Shown: positions 43,869-52,719 of the stretch, piece after piece
How positions within the stretch are numbered: position 1 is the stretch's first letter
Layout: every line of letters begins with the position of its first letter
Assembly: GCF_003217235.1 (NCBI RefSeq)
Contig: NZ_QJTF01000001.1
Location: 186,001-250,000 of the forward strand
From: Paramesorhizobium leguminum
GTDB taxonomy: Bacteria > Pseudomonadota > Alphaproteobacteria > Rhizobiales > Rhizobiaceae
DNA length: 64,000 bases
Reading direction: 5' to 3'
Position numbers and translations under genes: made by a program
The notes under the pieces: model-generated
The model's database searches: none
What the model was told of the DNA's origin: nothing
Seen by the model: the letters and a program-made list of their open reading frames with translations, nothing else

Positions 43869-45323
43869 ATGAGTTTTACACTCGCCATTATCGGGCGCCC
43901 GAACGTCGGCAAATCTACGCTTTTCAATCGGCTTGCCGGGCAGAAGCTTGCGCTTGTCGATGATACGCCCGGCGTCACCCGCGACCGTCGCGTGCATGAC
44001 GGCAAGCTCTATGATTTGAGATTCCAGGTGGTCGATACCGCCGGTCTTGAAGAGGTGGGCAGCGAGACGCTGGAAGGCCGGATGCGCGCCCAGACAGAAA
44101 TCGCCATCGCCGAAGCCGATGTGATCCTGTTCATGATCGATGCCAAGGCCGGCATCACGCCCGCCGATATTACATTCTCGGATCTGGTTCGCAAATCCGG
44201 AAAGCCCGTCGTTCTCGTGGCCAATAAATCCGAAGCCCGCGGTGCGGAAGCGGGTCTCTACGATGCATACCGGCTTGGCCTTGGTGAGCCTTGCGCGCTT
44301 TCCGCCGAGCACGGGCAGGGGATTCCCGACCTGCGCGATGCGATCGTTGAGGCGATAGGCAAGGAGCTTGCCTTCGGCCCGGATGAGGATGACGAGGAAG
44401 CCGAGGATCGCCCCGCCATTTCCATGCCGGATACGGTATTGATCGGCGATGACATCGACGATCCTGATGCCGACGACATTCCGGCCTACGACACCTCGAA
44501 GCCGCTGCGCATTGCCATTGTCGGGCGCCCCAATGCCGGCAAGTCGACGCTGATCAACAGCATGGTGGGCGAAGATCGCCTGTTGACCGGCCCGGAAGCG
44601 GGCATCACACGGGATTCGATCTCGGTCGACTGGGAATGGCACGGCCGCCGCATCAAGCTGTTCGATACGGCGGGGCTGCGGCGCAAATCGCGCGTACAGG
44701 AAAAGCTGGAAAAGCTGTCGGTCGCCGACGGCCTTCGCGCCATCCGCTTCGCGGAAATCGTCATCATCGTGTTCGATGCCACGATCCCCTTCGAGAAGCA
44801 GGATCTGCAGATCGTCGATCTCGTGGTGCGCGAAGGCCGCGCCCCGGTTCTCGCCTTCAACAAATGGGATTTGATCGAGAACCGCCAGGAAGTTCTGGCG
44901 GAACTGCGCGAGAAGACCGAGCGGCTGCTGCCCCAGATCCGCGGCATTCGTGCGGTCACGCTTTCGGGCGAAACCGGGCAGGGTATCGACAAACTCATGG
45001 AAAATGTCCTTTCCACCCATGAGATATGGAACCGCCGCATCTCGACCGGCAAGCTCAATCGCTGGCTGGAAGGCATCCTCACGCATCACCCGCCCCCCGC
45101 TGTTTCGGGTCGCCGGCTCAAGATCAAATACATGACGCAGGTAAAAACGCGCCCGCCGGGCTTCGTCATCTCCTGCTCCAGGCCGGACGCCATGCCGCAA
45201 TCCTACCTGCGCTATATGATCAACGGATTGCGTACGACCTTTGACATGCCCGGCGTTCCTATCCGGCTGTCACTGAGGACATCGGACAATCCGTTTGCCG
45301 GGCGGGCGAAGAAGAAGCGTTAG
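43869..45323 (+). CDS. der: Ribosome biogenesis GTPase Der (EngA)
   Basis: A 484-residue essential GTPase with two tandem G domains that matures the 50S subunit. The first G1 is GRPNVGKST at residue 7 and the second GRPNAGKST near 217, each with DTAG-type G3 ([18 protein letters not shown]) and NKxD (VANKSE, AFNKWD). A C-terminal KH-like domain contains [21 protein letters not shown] short acidic linker ([11 protein letters not shown]) separates the G domains. ATG 43869 fits the family start; GTG 43854 would begin in the P7 repeat. Confidence 0.96.
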   Translation: MSFTLAIIGRPNVGKSTLFNRLAGQKLALVDDTPGVTRDRRVHDGKLYDLRFQVVDTAGLEEVGSETLEGRMRAQTEIAIAEADVILFMIDAKAGITPADITFSDLVRKSGKPVVLVANKSEARGAEAGLYDAYRLGLGEPCALSAEHGQGIPDLRDAIVEAIGKELAFGPDEDDEEAEDRPAISMPDTVLIGDDIDDPDADDIPAYDTSKPLRIAIVGRPNAGKSTLINSMVGEDRLLTGPEAGITRDSISVDWEWHGRRIKLFDTAGLRRKSRVQEKLEKLSVADGLRAIRFAEIVIIVFDATIPFEKQDLQIVDLVVREGRAPVLAFNKWDLIENRQEVLAELREKTERLLPQIRGIRAVTLSGETGQGIDKLMENVLSTHEIWNRRISTGKLNRWLEGILTHHPPPAVSGRRLKIKYMTQVKTRPPGFVISCSRPDAMPQSYLRYMINGLRTTFDMPGVPIRLSLRTSDNPFAGRAKKKR

Positions 45324-45357
45324 CGCGATTCATGTTTGACGGAATCGCAAGGCCTAT

Positions 45358-45513
45358 CCCCCTCTGCCCTGCCGGGCATCTCCCCCTCAAGGGGGGAGAT
45401 TAGCTGACACTGCCCTCGGCCTTTTTTCTGCAGCACCGGCGATTGGTGCCGGGCGTATATGAAGGCGTAATCTCCCCCCTTGAGGGGGAGATGCCCGGCA
45501 GGGCAGAGGGGGG
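45358..45513. repeat. P3 palindromic element
   Basis: The same sequence family as the element inside cydD (19478): CCCCTCTGCCCTGCCGGGCA at the left and its complement at the right, with inner CTCCCCCTCAAGGGGGGAG. It lies between convergent der and VOC genes. Confidence 0.93.
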
Positions 45514-45532
45514 TAGCCCTCGCGCAAATATA

Positions 45533-45931
45533 TCAACCCGCTATTCTCACATCAAAACAAACAAAAGCAATCTTGTTGCCGTCGGGGTCGCGGACATAAG
45601 CGCCGTAGAATCCCTCTCCATATTGCGGGCGGAAGCCGGGCTTGCCTTCGTCGCTGCCGCCATTCTGCATCGCCAAATCGTAAAGCCGGTCAATAGTCGC
45701 GGCATTTTTTAATTGAAACGCAGTCATGCCGCCATTGCCGACACAGGCGGCTTTTCCGTCGAAAGGATAGCCGGTGAAAAAACGGGGAATGGTTTCATCA
45801 TTCCTTTTGCCCCAGGATGCGGAAAGATCATCCCGCCAGCATTGCTCAAGCCCCATCGCCTCCAAGATCGGATCATAGAACGCGAGCGAGCGCGTGAGAT
45901 CGTTGGTTCCCACCATTATATAGCCGATCAT
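45533..45931 (-). CDS. VOC family (glyoxalase-like) protein
   Basis: A 132-residue vicinal oxygen chelate fold protein. It shows MIGYIMVGTNDLTRSLAFYD at the start and YVRDPDGNKIAFVCFD at the end, the usual pair of beta-alpha-beta modules. Metal ligand positions include an aspartate/glutamate in the C-terminal strand. Function is unknown; members include glyoxalases, dioxygenases and resistance proteins. Confidence 0.87.
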   Translation of the reverse strand: MIGYIMVGTNDLTRSLAFYDPILEAMGLEQCWRDDLSASWGKRNDETIPRFFTGYPFDGKAACVGNGGMTAFQLKNAATIDRLYDLAMQNGGSDEGKPGFRPQYGEGFYGAYVRDPDGNKIAFVCFDVRIAG

Positions 45932-46117
45932 CGTATTTCCCTGTTATTTGCCGCCACGCGTCAGCCGGTCGATTTCCGTAATATCCATAATATCCATATT
46001 TTACAGAGCGAAGAAAAGAGGCATGCGCTCCCGTTGCCATCCGGTCGTTAAGAATCCATCAAGGTTAATGCTTCATTGTCACACCATTCGGTCAGCGTGT
46101 TTCGAGTGGAGTGTCAG

Positions 46118-47284
46118 GTGCGCCTTGCGTCTTTGCGGACCTTGTTCGTCCGTCCGGTCTTGTCGTCTTTGGAACGGCGCCATTTTACTTTGCGGGAAAC
46201 CCATGGCCTGGCCGCTCCCGCCCTTCTGGGTGCGGCGATCTATTTTTTCAATCCTACAGTTGCCGCCCATCAGGATATGGCGAGCCTGGTTGCCGCCGGC
46301 TCGGTTCACCGCGCGGAAAAGCCCTTCGTTGATCCGTCGTTTACGACCGGCGGCATTGATGTGGCGGGCAGGGCGCGCGTCGCTTTCGCCTCGGGAAGCG
46401 GGCAGGGTGAAAAGCTTGGCATAAACGATCCGAACCCTGATGAAAGCCGCGTCAACCGAGCAGATAAGGGGGGGCGTCTCGTCTCGGTTTTGCCCAAGGC
46501 GCCGCCGAAATCCTTCAATGCCGGCTCGGTGTTGCAACGCTCCAGCATGTTGCTGCAGCCCGTCGAGGCCCGGCAAGTGAAGATGGCTTTCGTGCCGTCG
46601 AAGTCACGGCGCAAGGAGATCGACATTGCGCTCGCCTTCCACAAGGCCGCGCCGCCGAAACCCGCGCCCGCTATGCCGGTTCAATTGGCGAAGCTTATCA
46701 ACAACGGCAATCCTGATATTCTGGCAACGGGCTATGCACCGGTCGAGCCGGACTATACCAAGGTCTCGCCTTTCGCGAGCATCCTGAGAGACGGAAGCGG
46801 AGGCCGCTTCACGCCGCCGCTCAAGCCTGGGGATCATTCCTGGGCGGCGGCACCGCTGCCGGCGCAGGTCTTCACCGCGAAGGAGCAGAAGTGCCTCGCA
46901 GAAGGCATCTATTTCGAGGCGCGCGGAGAGTCTATCAAAGGGCAGGCAGCGGTCGCGCAGGTCATACTCAACCGCGTCCGCAACCCGGCCTTTCCAAAAA
47001 CCGTCTGCGGCGTGGTCTATCAGAACGACAACTGGCGCAATCGCTGCCAGTTCTCGTTCGCCTGTGACGGCCGCCGCCAGCGCGTGACCGAGCCGGAACA
47101 TTGGAGCACCGCGCAGGAAGTGGCGAAAGCCGTATCCTCCGGCCAGATCTGGCTGCCGGAAGTCGGCTCCGCCACGCACTATCATGCGGCCTATGTCAAA
47201 CCGCGCTGGGCCTCCGCCATGGAACGCGTCAAGAAGATCGGCCTGCATATCTTCTATCGCACCCAAGGGGGCGGCTGGAGTTGA
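46118..47284 (+). CDS. Cell wall hydrolase (SleB-type hydrolase_2 domain)
   Basis: A 388-residue protein with an N-terminal hydrophobic segment (residues about 32-45), a long disordered basic/proline-rich middle, and a SleB-type domain in the last 130 residues. That domain has LAEGIYFEARGESIKGQAAV with the catalytic glutamate, then QVILNRVRNPAFPKTVCGVV and CQFSFACDGR. It probably cleaves peptidoglycan as a lytic transglycosylase. The start is probably GTG 46118, with GGAG 6 bases upstream. Confidence 0.86.
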   Translation: MRLASLRTLFVRPVLSSLERRHFTLRETHGLAAPALLGAAIYFFNPTVAAHQDMASLVAAGSVHRAEKPFVDPSFTTGGIDVAGRARVAFASGSGQGEKLGINDPNPDESRVNRADKGGRLVSVLPKAPPKSFNAGSVLQRSSMLLQPVEARQVKMAFVPSKSRRKEIDIALAFHKAAPPKPAPAMPVQLAKLINNGNPDILATGYAPVEPDYTKVSPFASILRDGSGGRFTPPLKPGDHSWAAAPLPAQVFTAKEQKCLAEGIYFEARGESIKGQAAVAQVILNRVRNPAFPKTVCGVVYQNDNWRNRCQFSFACDGRRQRVTEPEHWSTAQEVAKAVSSGQIWLPEVGSATHYHAAYVKPRWASAMERVKKIGLHIFYRTQGGGWS

Positions 47285-47292
47285 GTTCAGGG

Positions 47293-47379
47293 AGTAGGGC
47301 AATAAGGCAGTAGGGCAATATGTATTGCCTTCGCCGCCCGGTAAATCTTTCCTACTGCCCTACTGCCCTACTGCCCTAA
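47293..47379. repeat. P5 palindromic element
   Basis: AGTAGGGCAATAAGGCAGTA on the left faces TACTGCCCTACTGCCCTACT on the right. It lies between convergent genes, and its right end supplies the stop codon of the SDR gene. Confidence 0.9.
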
Positions 47380-48116
47380 ATATTCGCCCCGCTATCAATC
47401 ACAAGCGTCGCCCCGGTCACGAAGCGGGCCTCCTCGCTCGCAAGCCATGCCACCAGACCGGCGACATCCTGCGGGGTCGAATAGCTTTGGATGGCCATCC
47501 GCTCGCGCTGTGCGTCCGCGTGGTCCGAGTCGGCGGGGTTCATGTCCGTATCGGTTGAGCCGGGCTGGACCAGATTGACGGTGATCCTCTTTGGCCCCAA
47601 ATCGCGCGCGACGCCCTTGGTGAGCCCGGTGAGCGCTGCCTTGCTCGCGGCATAGAGACTTACCCCGGCAAAGGGCACCTGCTCGGCGAGATTGCTGCTG
47701 ATGGTGATGATCCGTCCGCCCTCCGGCAGGTGCGGGACCACCGCCTTGATCGCGACGAAAACGGCGCGTGTGTTGATCGCCATCATCTCGTCATAGGCTT
47801 CAAGTGTCACGTCCTCGATCGGCGCGACCGAAAAAATACCGGCATTGTTGACAAGAATGTCGAGCCGCCCGAGCTCTTCCACGGTCTTCGCCACAGCCGC
47901 CTCGATTGCCGCCGCATCCCTGTTGTCAGCCTGAATCGCCAGCGCGCGCCGGCCTATCTTCTGGATATCCGCGGCAACGCTCGTCGCCTTTTCCGGCGAA
48001 CGCGCATAGGTCAGCGCCACATCGGCCCCATCCGCCGCCAGCCTTCGCGCGATCGCAGCGCCCATTCCGCGGCTTCCACCTGTCACCAAAGCCACTTTTC
48101 CTTGTAACCCACTCAT
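47376..48116 (-). CDS. SDR family oxidoreductase
   Basis: A 246-residue short-chain dehydrogenase with TGGSRGMG near residue 13, NNAG near 91, the serine of ITISSN and the catalytic YAASK. The closing strand TGATLVIDSGANI is intact. ATG 48116 has AAAGGA at good spacing. The stop TAG (47378-47376) is the first codon of the P5 repeat. It is divergent from a TetR regulator with shared operator dyads, so it is most likely repressed by that protein. Confidence 0.92.
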   Translation of the reverse strand: MSGLQGKVALVTGGSRGMGAAIARRLAADGADVALTYARSPEKATSVAADIQKIGRRALAIQADNRDAAAIEAAVAKTVEELGRLDILVNNAGIFSVAPIEDVTLEAYDEMMAINTRAVFVAIKAVVPHLPEGGRIITISSNLAEQVPFAGVSLYAASKAALTGLTKGVARDLGPKRITVNLVQPGSTDTDMNPADSDHADAQRERMAIQSYSTPQDVAGLVAWLASEEARFVTGATLVIDSGANI

Positions 48117-48127
48117 ATCGAATCCTT

Positions 48128-48147
48128 TCTGTATTGATCGATACAGA
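48128..48147. promoter_or_regulatory. Operator dyad 1 between SDR and TetR genes
   Basis: TCTGTAT-N6-ATACAGA is a perfect inverted repeat. It shares its core (TGTAT-N6-ATACA) with the site at 48185. Confidence 0.65.
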
Positions 48148-48184
48148 AACATTTCAGGCTTGCCCGGCGGCGTCAAGCGATTTA

Positions 48185-48200
48185 TGTATCGGGTAATACA
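48185..48200. promoter_or_regulatory. Operator dyad 2 between SDR and TetR genes
   Basis: TGTAT-N6-ATACA lies immediately before the tetR ribosome site, so a bound repressor would block its own gene as well as the SDR. Confidence 0.65.
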
Positions 48201-48213
48201 GAAAGGAATGCAC

Positions 48214-48828
48214 ATGTCCGAAAGGGGCCGTCCGCGCGGGTTTGACCGGGATGCAGCACTCGAACGCGCCATGGAGGTGTTCGAGGAGAAGGGCTATGAT
48301 GGCGCGGCAATCGCGGATCTGACCAAGGCCATGGGCATCAACTCGCCCAGCCTCTATGCCGCATTCGGCTGCAAGGAGGCGCTGTTCCGCGAGGCGGTCG
48401 ATCTCTACACCGCGCGCGGCGCGAGCCTGTGGGAGGGCATAGCGCATTCGCCGACGGCAAAGGCTGGTGTGGAGTATCTCCTGCGGTCGAGCGCGCTATC
48501 CTACACTTCGGGCAACAAGCCCCGCGGATGTCTGGTTGTCCTCGGCATCCTGCACGAGGATGATGATAATAGCCGCTCCATGCGGATGCTGCGAGAGCAT
48601 CGCTTGGGCAATCTGTGCGTCTTGCAGGCAAGACTCGAGCGTGCGGTCAAGGAGGGTGAATTACCGGAAAGGCTGGATTGCGGCGCGCTGGCTTCGTTCT
48701 ACATGACCGTGCAGCAGGGCATGTCGTTTCAGGCGCGCGATGGCGCTACGCGAGAGGTGCTTTTGCAGGTCGCCGATTCCGCCATGGCCGCCTGGGATGG
48801 CCTTATTGCGGCCCATACCGCCCGATAA
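48214..48828 (+). CDS. TetR/AcrR family transcriptional regulator
   Basis: A 204-residue repressor. The N-terminal HTH includes ERAMEVFEEKGYDGAAIADL and KAMGINSPSLYAAFGCKEAL, typical of the TetR family. The rest is the helical ligand-binding domain. ATG 48214 has AAAGGA 6 bases upstream; ATG 48208 lies too close. It is divergent from the SDR gene with two matching operators. Confidence 0.92.
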   Translation: MSERGRPRGFDRDAALERAMEVFEEKGYDGAAIADLTKAMGINSPSLYAAFGCKEALFREAVDLYTARGASLWEGIAHSPTAKAGVEYLLRSSALSYTSGNKPRGCLVVLGILHEDDDNSRSMRMLREHRLGNLCVLQARLERAVKEGELPERLDCGALASFYMTVQQGMSFQARDGATREVLLQVADSAMAAWDGLIAAHTAR

Positions 48829-48975
48829 TCCTCCGCAATCCATAGATCATCCAGCAATTGTCTGCGCCTCATTGGCGCACTGTCGTGGACAATTGCCGGG
48901 ACTTTGGAGTGTAATTTCTCTTAAATCTCTGATTTGAAATAAGAAAAATCCTTTGAAAGGGATAGTTGCAGCGCC

Positions 48976-49004
48976 TTGACTAGCAGGCGGCCTGACAATA
49001 TGTT
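48976..49004 (+). promoter_or_regulatory. Candidate promoter of the atp operon
   Basis: TTGACT (48976-48981) and TATGTT (48999-49004) are 17 bases apart, a good sigma-70-type promoter 57 bases before atpI. Confidence 0.5.
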
Positions 49005-49060
49005 GCGCGCGACTTTGAAGCGGGGCTGAAGCCTTGCACCAACGCGTGTCAGGAGGCGTT

Positions 49061-49519
49061 ATGGCAACGGGAAAGAAGCCCGATCGGCCGGATCGCAAAT
49101 CTCGCGCGGGCGGTGTAGAGCCGGACCTGCTTCCCGAAGAGCTGGATGAACGCCGCCGCCGTCTTGAAGCCGAATTGGCCAAAAAGGGTGTGCGGAAGAA
49201 GTCAAGCTCTCCGGAAGAGCGGCCGGATACATCCGCCGGGGTCGCGGAGGCCATGAAACTGTCGAGCGAGTTCATCGCCGGTATTCTGGTCGGCGCGGTG
49301 ATCGGTTGGGTGATCGACCGCTTCGCCGGAACGTCGCCGTGGGGGTTGATCGTCTTCCTTCTCCTCGGTTTCGGCGCCGGCGTGCTCAATATTCTGCGCT
49401 CCATGGGGCATGTCGCCGAAGGCGGCATTCAGCCCGGGCGAGCGCCGGGCGAAAACAAAAAAGGCCCTCAAGGGCCGGACACTGAAACGCCTTCGGGCAG
49501 GGACGACAGACGAGGTTAA
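49061..49519 (+). CDS. atpI: ATP synthase subunit I
   Basis: A 152-residue protein with two membrane helices ([20 protein letters not shown] and [19 protein letters not shown]) between charged ends, as in AtpI. It assists assembly of the c-ring. AGGAGG lies 5-6 bases before ATG 49061; a frame from TTG 49034 is not needed. It leads the Fo operon atpI-B-E-F'-F. The F1 genes are elsewhere, as usual in alphaproteobacteria. Confidence 0.9.
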   Translation: MATGKKPDRPDRKSRAGGVEPDLLPEELDERRRRLEAELAKKGVRKKSSSPEERPDTSAGVAEAMKLSSEFIAGILVGAVIGWVIDRFAGTSPWGLIVFLLLGFGAGVLNILRSMGHVAEGGIQPGRAPGENKKGPQGPDTETPSGRDDRRG

Positions 49520-49520
49520 G

Positions 49521-50273
49521 GTGGCTAACGATCCGATCCATCAGTTTCAGGTCGCCAGGTGGATTCCCATCCATGCCGGCGGGTTGGATTTGTCCTTTAC
49601 CAATGTCTCGGCCTATATGGTGCTGACGGTCGTGGCCGCCTCCGCCTTTCTCTATTTATCCTCGATGAACCGTGGCCTTGTGCCATCCCGGTTGCAGTCG
49701 GTTTCCGAAATGGCCTATGAGTTCGTGGCGGGGGCCTTGCGCGGGTCGGCGGGGCAGCAGGGGATGAAGTTCTTCCCCTTCGTCTTTTCGCTGTTCATGT
49801 TTGTGCTGGTCGCCAATTTTCTCGGCCTTTTCCCGTATTTCTATACGGTGACGAGCCAGATCATCGTCACTTTTGCCCTGGCGCTTCTCGTCATCGGCGT
49901 GGTCATTATTTACGGCTTCTGGAAGCACGGTTTCGGTTTTCTCAAGCTTTTCGTGCCGAGCGGCGTTCCCGCTGTCATCGTGCCGCTGGTGGTTTTGATC
50001 GAGATCATCTCCTTCCTCTCGCGCCCCGTCAGCCTCTCGGTTCGTCTTTTCGCCAACATGCTGGCCGGCCACATCACGCTCAAGGTTTTCGCGGGCTTCG
50101 TGGTTACGCTCTCCGCCCTTGGCAGCGTCTGGGGCATCGGCGGCGCGGTTCTGCCGCTTCTGATGACGGTCGCGATCACCGCTCTCGAATTCCTGGTCGC
50201 TTTCCTCCAGGCCTATGTTTTCACCGTTCTCACCTGCATGTACATCAACGACGCGGTACATCCGGGGCACTGA
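49521..50273 (+). CDS. atpB: ATP synthase Fo subunit a
   Basis: A 250-residue, five- to six-helix subunit that forms the proton half-channels. The essential arginine lies in [20 protein letters not shown] near residue 176. The start is GTG 49521 (then [10 protein letters not shown]), one base after the atpI stop. A P1 repeat starts directly after the stop codon. Confidence 0.94.
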   Translation: MANDPIHQFQVARWIPIHAGGLDLSFTNVSAYMVLTVVAASAFLYLSSMNRGLVPSRLQSVSEMAYEFVAGALRGSAGQQGMKFFPFVFSLFMFVLVANFLGLFPYFYTVTSQIIVTFALALLVIGVVIIYGFWKHGFGFLKLFVPSGVPAVIVPLVVLIEIISFLSRPVSLSVRLFANMLAGHITLKVFAGFVVTLSALGSVWGIGGAVLPLLMTVAITALEFLVAFLQAYVFTVLTCMYINDAVHPGH

Positions 50274-50316
50274 GCATGATCCTGAAAAGTTGTAGACTTT
50301 TCAGACAAGATCATGC
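50274..50316 (+). repeat. P1 palindromic repeat between atpB and atpE
   Basis: A 43-base P1 copy, slightly diverged (GCATGATCCTGAAAAGTTGT), directly abutting the atpB stop codon. Compensating changes in both arms keep the stem intact (CTGAAAAGT with ACTTTTCAG). Confidence 0.92.
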
Positions 50317-50409
50317 GGTTTAAGGGCACTGAGGACGGTTTAAGAAGTTCAAACCGGCGGGCGACCGTCAGAACAAAAAATCCGCGCTATTATCCAAAAG
50401 GAGCTAATC

Positions 50410-50637
50410 ATGGATCCCATCGCAGCAAAGTACATCGGCGCCGGTCTCGCCTGTTTCGGTATGGCCGGTACGGCCCTCGGCCTCGGCAACATCTTCGGCA
50501 GCTATCTCTCCGGCGCCCTGCGCAACCCGTCCGCCGCTGACAGCCAGTTCGGCCGCCTGGTGTTCGGCTTCGCCGTGACGGAAGCTCTGGGCATCTTCTC
50601 GCTGCTCATCGCGCTTCTGCTTCTGTTCGCCGTCTAA
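50410..50637 (+). CDS. atpE: ATP synthase Fo subunit c
   Basis: A 75-residue, two-helix subunit of the rotor ring. The proton-carrying glutamate is E58 in [20 protein letters not shown], and the polar loop is RNPSA. AAAAGGAG precedes the start. The strong ribosome site and flanking P1 hairpins fit the high stoichiometry of subunit c. Confidence 0.97.
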   Translation: MDPIAAKYIGAGLACFGMAGTALGLGNIFGSYLSGALRNPSAADSQFGRLVFGFAVTEALGIFSLLIALLLLFAV

Positions 50638-50638
50638 A

Positions 50639-50681
50639 GCATGATCCCGAAAAGTTGCAGACTTTTCGGACAAGATTATGC
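50639..50681 (+). repeat. P1 palindromic repeat after atpE
   Basis: A 43-base P1 copy starting one base after the atpE stop. Confidence 0.92.
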
Positions 50682-50754
50682 GCCGTCTAAATCGACGAAC
50701 CTGAAAATCGCCGGCGCGCGGGAACCTCTTGGTGTTGCCGCCGTCGGCGTTAGC

Positions 50755-50797
50755 GCATGATCCCAAAAAGTTGCAGACTTTTTGGATAAGGTCATGC
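50755..50797 (+). repeat. P1 palindromic repeat before atpF'
   Basis: A second P1 copy between atpE and atpF'. The stem contains CCAAAAAGT with ACTTTTTGG, another compensated change. Confidence 0.92.
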
Positions 50798-50825
50798 CTA
50801 TAAAAGTTTTATAAGGGGATGATGG

Positions 50826-51452
50826 ATGTTCGTGTCCGCGGCGTTTGCCCAAAGCGAAACCCACTCTCAGCCGGCTGAAACCCAGGCGGTTGAACATGGT
50901 GCGCCCGGAGCGGCGCCTGAGACCTTGCACACCGAAACGGGCGTGCCGCACGATGCCGGCCACACCGGCGTGTTTCCTCCGTTCGATTCCACTTATTACG
51001 CCTCCCAGCTTCTGTGGCTGGCCATCACCTTCGGCGCCTTCTATCTCTTCCTGTCACGCGTGGCTCTGCCCCGTCTTGGCGGGGTGATCGAGGCCCGGCG
51101 TGGGCAGATCGAGCAGGATCTCGACCATGCCGGCCGCATGAAGGAAGATGCCGATAATGCCATCGCGGCTTACGAGCAGGAGCTGGCCGAGGCGCGCATG
51201 AAGGCCGGTCGCATTGCGGGCAAGGCGCGCGACGAGGCCAAGACGAAGGCGGATGCCGAGCGGGCAACGGTTGAGGCTTCGCTTGAGGCGAAGCTTGCCG
51301 AAGCCGAAGCGCGCATTGCCGCGATCAAGGAAAAGGCCATGCAGGATGTCGGCAGCATTGCCGAGGGCACAGCCGCTGATATCGTTGAACATCTCGTTGG
51401 CGGCATTGCGGACAAGGCGTCCGTATCCGCCGCGGTCAAAGCGGCAAGCTGA
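50826..51452 (+). CDS. atpG: ATP synthase Fo subunit b'
   Basis: A 208-residue stator subunit (AtpF'/b'). The N-terminal 50 residues are polar. One membrane helix follows near residues 57-77 ([20 protein letters not shown]) and then a long alanine/glutamate-rich coiled coil. It starts with ATG 50826 after GGGGATGATGG. It pairs with AtpF in the split b/b' stator of alphaproteobacteria. Confidence 0.92.
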   Translation: MFVSAAFAQSETHSQPAETQAVEHGAPGAAPETLHTETGVPHDAGHTGVFPPFDSTYYASQLLWLAITFGAFYLFLSRVALPRLGGVIEARRGQIEQDLDHAGRMKEDADNAIAAYEQELAEARMKAGRIAGKARDEAKTKADAERATVEASLEAKLAEAEARIAAIKEKAMQDVGSIAEGTAADIVEHLVGGIADKASVSAAVKAAS

Positions 51453-51463
51453 AGGAGCACCAC

Positions 51464-51943
51464 ATGGACGCTACATTTTGGGCTTTCATCGCTCTTGTGA
51501 TCTTCATCGGCATCGTCGTCTATATGAAGGTGCCGGGAATGCTCGCCCGCTCATTGGACGAGCGTGCCGAGCGCATCGGCAAGGAACTGGACGATGCCCG
51601 CCGCCTGCGTGAGGAAGCCCAGGCGCTGCTGGCTGAGTATCAGCAAAAGCGCCGGGAGGCCGAAAAGGAGGCAGCGGATATCCTGACCGCCGCTGAGCGC
51701 GAGGCTGCCTTGCTTCTCCAGGACGCCAAGCAGAAGATGGACGACTACGTTGTCCGCCGCAACAAGCTTGCCGAGCAGAAGATCGCCCAGGCTGAGACGG
51801 AAGCGGTCAATGCGGTGCGCTCCTCCGCCGTGGATATCGCGGTGGCCGCCGCAGGCAAGCTCATCGCCGGCAAGCTCGACCCGAAGACCGCGAACGAACT
51901 GTTCAAGAAATCGGTCGACGAGGTTGGGTCGCGACTCAACTGA
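51464..51943 (+). CDS. atpF: ATP synthase Fo subunit b
   Basis: A 159-residue stator subunit with an N-terminal membrane helix (MDATFWAFIALVIFIGIVVY) followed by a coiled coil (DARRLREEAQALLAEYQQKR). It starts 11 bases after b', with AAGGAG upstream. It ends the Fo operon, followed by P1, a dyad and a terminator. Confidence 0.94.
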   Translation: MDATFWAFIALVIFIGIVVYMKVPGMLARSLDERAERIGKELDDARRLREEAQALLAEYQQKRREAEKEAADILTAAEREAALLLQDAKQKMDDYVVRRNKLAEQKIAQAETEAVNAVRSSAVDIAVAAAGKLIAGKLDPKTANELFKKSVDEVGSRLN

Positions 51944-51972
51944 GCTGGTCCCATCTTGCCGGATAAATTAGA

Positions 51973-52015
51973 GCATGATTCCGAAAAGTTGCAGACTTTT
52001 CGGATAAGATCGTGC
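51973..52015 (+). repeat. P1 palindromic repeat after atpF
   Basis: The fourth P1 copy of the atp operon, 30 bases after the atpF stop. Confidence 0.92.
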
Positions 52016-52034
52016 CGCTAAATCAAAGACTTAA

Positions 52035-52072
52035 AGCGGTATGCCCCGATTCAACTTAATTGCATACCGCTC
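52035..52072. repeat. AGCGGTATGC inverted repeat
   Basis: AGCGGTATGC and GCATACCGCT form a perfect 10-base dyad with an 18-base loop, just upstream of the terminator. It may be a further small palindromic element. Confidence 0.7.
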
Positions 52073-52074
52073 TA

Positions 52075-52104
52075 AACGCTGCCGCAAGGCGGCGTTTTTG
52101 TTTG
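52075..52104 (+). terminator. Rho-independent terminator of the atp operon
   Basis: AACGCTGCC pairs with GGCGGCGTT (one T-G pair) across a GCAA tetraloop and is followed by TTTTTGTTT. Confidence 0.85.
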
Positions 52105-52150
52105 GGGTATGTTGTTGGCGAACTGGACAAACGAGCGCCTTATCTCTATA

Positions 52151-52169
52151 TGTATTGCAGTGAAATACA
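52151..52169 (+). promoter_or_regulatory. Candidate operator of the DinJ/YafQ pair
   Basis: TGTATT-N7-AATACA lies 18 bases before the antitoxin start, and is the likely autoregulatory site. Confidence 0.45.
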
Positions 52170-52186
52170 CATAGAAGGATGGCACT

Positions 52187-52450
52187 ATGGCTACCAGCCG
52201 TATGGTTCAGGCGCGTGTGCCGGGCGACATTCAGGATGCAGCCAATCAGGTCATCCAGGCTTCTGGCCTGACGGTCAGCGATGTCGTACGGGTGCTGATG
52301 ACCCGTATTGCGCAGGACAAGGCTATTCCGTCGGCGCTATTCCAACCGAACGCGGAAACACTGGCAGCCTTCGCCGAGGTCGAGCGCGGCGATCTCAAGC
52401 AGTTCGATTCTGTCGATGCCCTGTTCGATGACCTCAATGCGGAAGATTGA
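52187..52450 (+). CDS. RelB/DinJ family antitoxin
   Basis: An 87-residue antitoxin. The N-terminal ribbon-helix-helix (MVQARVPGDIQDAANQVIQA then SGLTVSDVVRVLMTRIAQDK) is the RelB/DinJ signature. The C-terminus is acidic. AAGGATGG precedes the start. It overlaps the toxin gene by 14 bases, giving coupled translation. Confidence 0.92.
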   Translation: MATSRMVQARVPGDIQDAANQVIQASGLTVSDVVRVLMTRIAQDKAIPSALFQPNAETLAAFAEVERGDLKQFDSVDALFDDLNAED

Positions 52451-52718
52451 GCGTACAACGGCGTTCAAACGCGATTTTAAACGGATAGCGAGCGGGCCGC
52501 ACCGCAAGCTTCTTAACACGGATGTCCGGAAAATCATCGAGGCGCTGGCAACCGATACGCCGCTGGAACCGCGTCATCGCGACCATGCGCTTACCAGCAA
52601 TTGGAAGGACTATCGGGATTGCCATATAAGGCCCGATCTGGTGCTGATCTATCGCCTCATTGGTGAAGATAGACTGATCCTCGCGCGGCTCGGTTCGCAT
52701 TCACAACTCGACCTGTAA
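52437..52718 (+). CDS. YafQ family mRNA interferase toxin
   Basis: A 93-residue RelE-superfamily toxin of the YafQ type, with the diagnostic WKDYRDCHIRPDLVLIYRL carrying the catalytic histidine/aspartate, and ILARLGSHSQL at the end. YafQ cleaves ribosome-bound mRNA. The start ATG 52437 lies inside the antitoxin gene. Confidence 0.92.
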   Translation: MRKIERTTAFKRDFKRIASGPHRKLLNTDVRKIIEALATDTPLEPRHRDHALTSNWKDYRDCHIRPDLVLIYRLIGEDRLILARLGSHSQLDL

Positions 52719-52719
52719 T

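Noticed and set aside
43584-45200. Long minus-strand frame opposite der
   Set aside because: Der is certain on the plus strand; the antisense frame is a GC-codon artefact without motifs.
45944-45997. 17-codon frame (MDIMDITEIDRLTRGGK) upstream of the VOC gene on the minus strand
   Set aside because: Too short and no supporting context; the sequence has repeated GATATT triplets that explain the frame. It could be a leftover of a longer gene.
52035-52104. tRNA-like structure after the atp operon
   Set aside because: The stems are a simple dyad and a terminator; no anticodon arm or CCA-side acceptor stem can be built.
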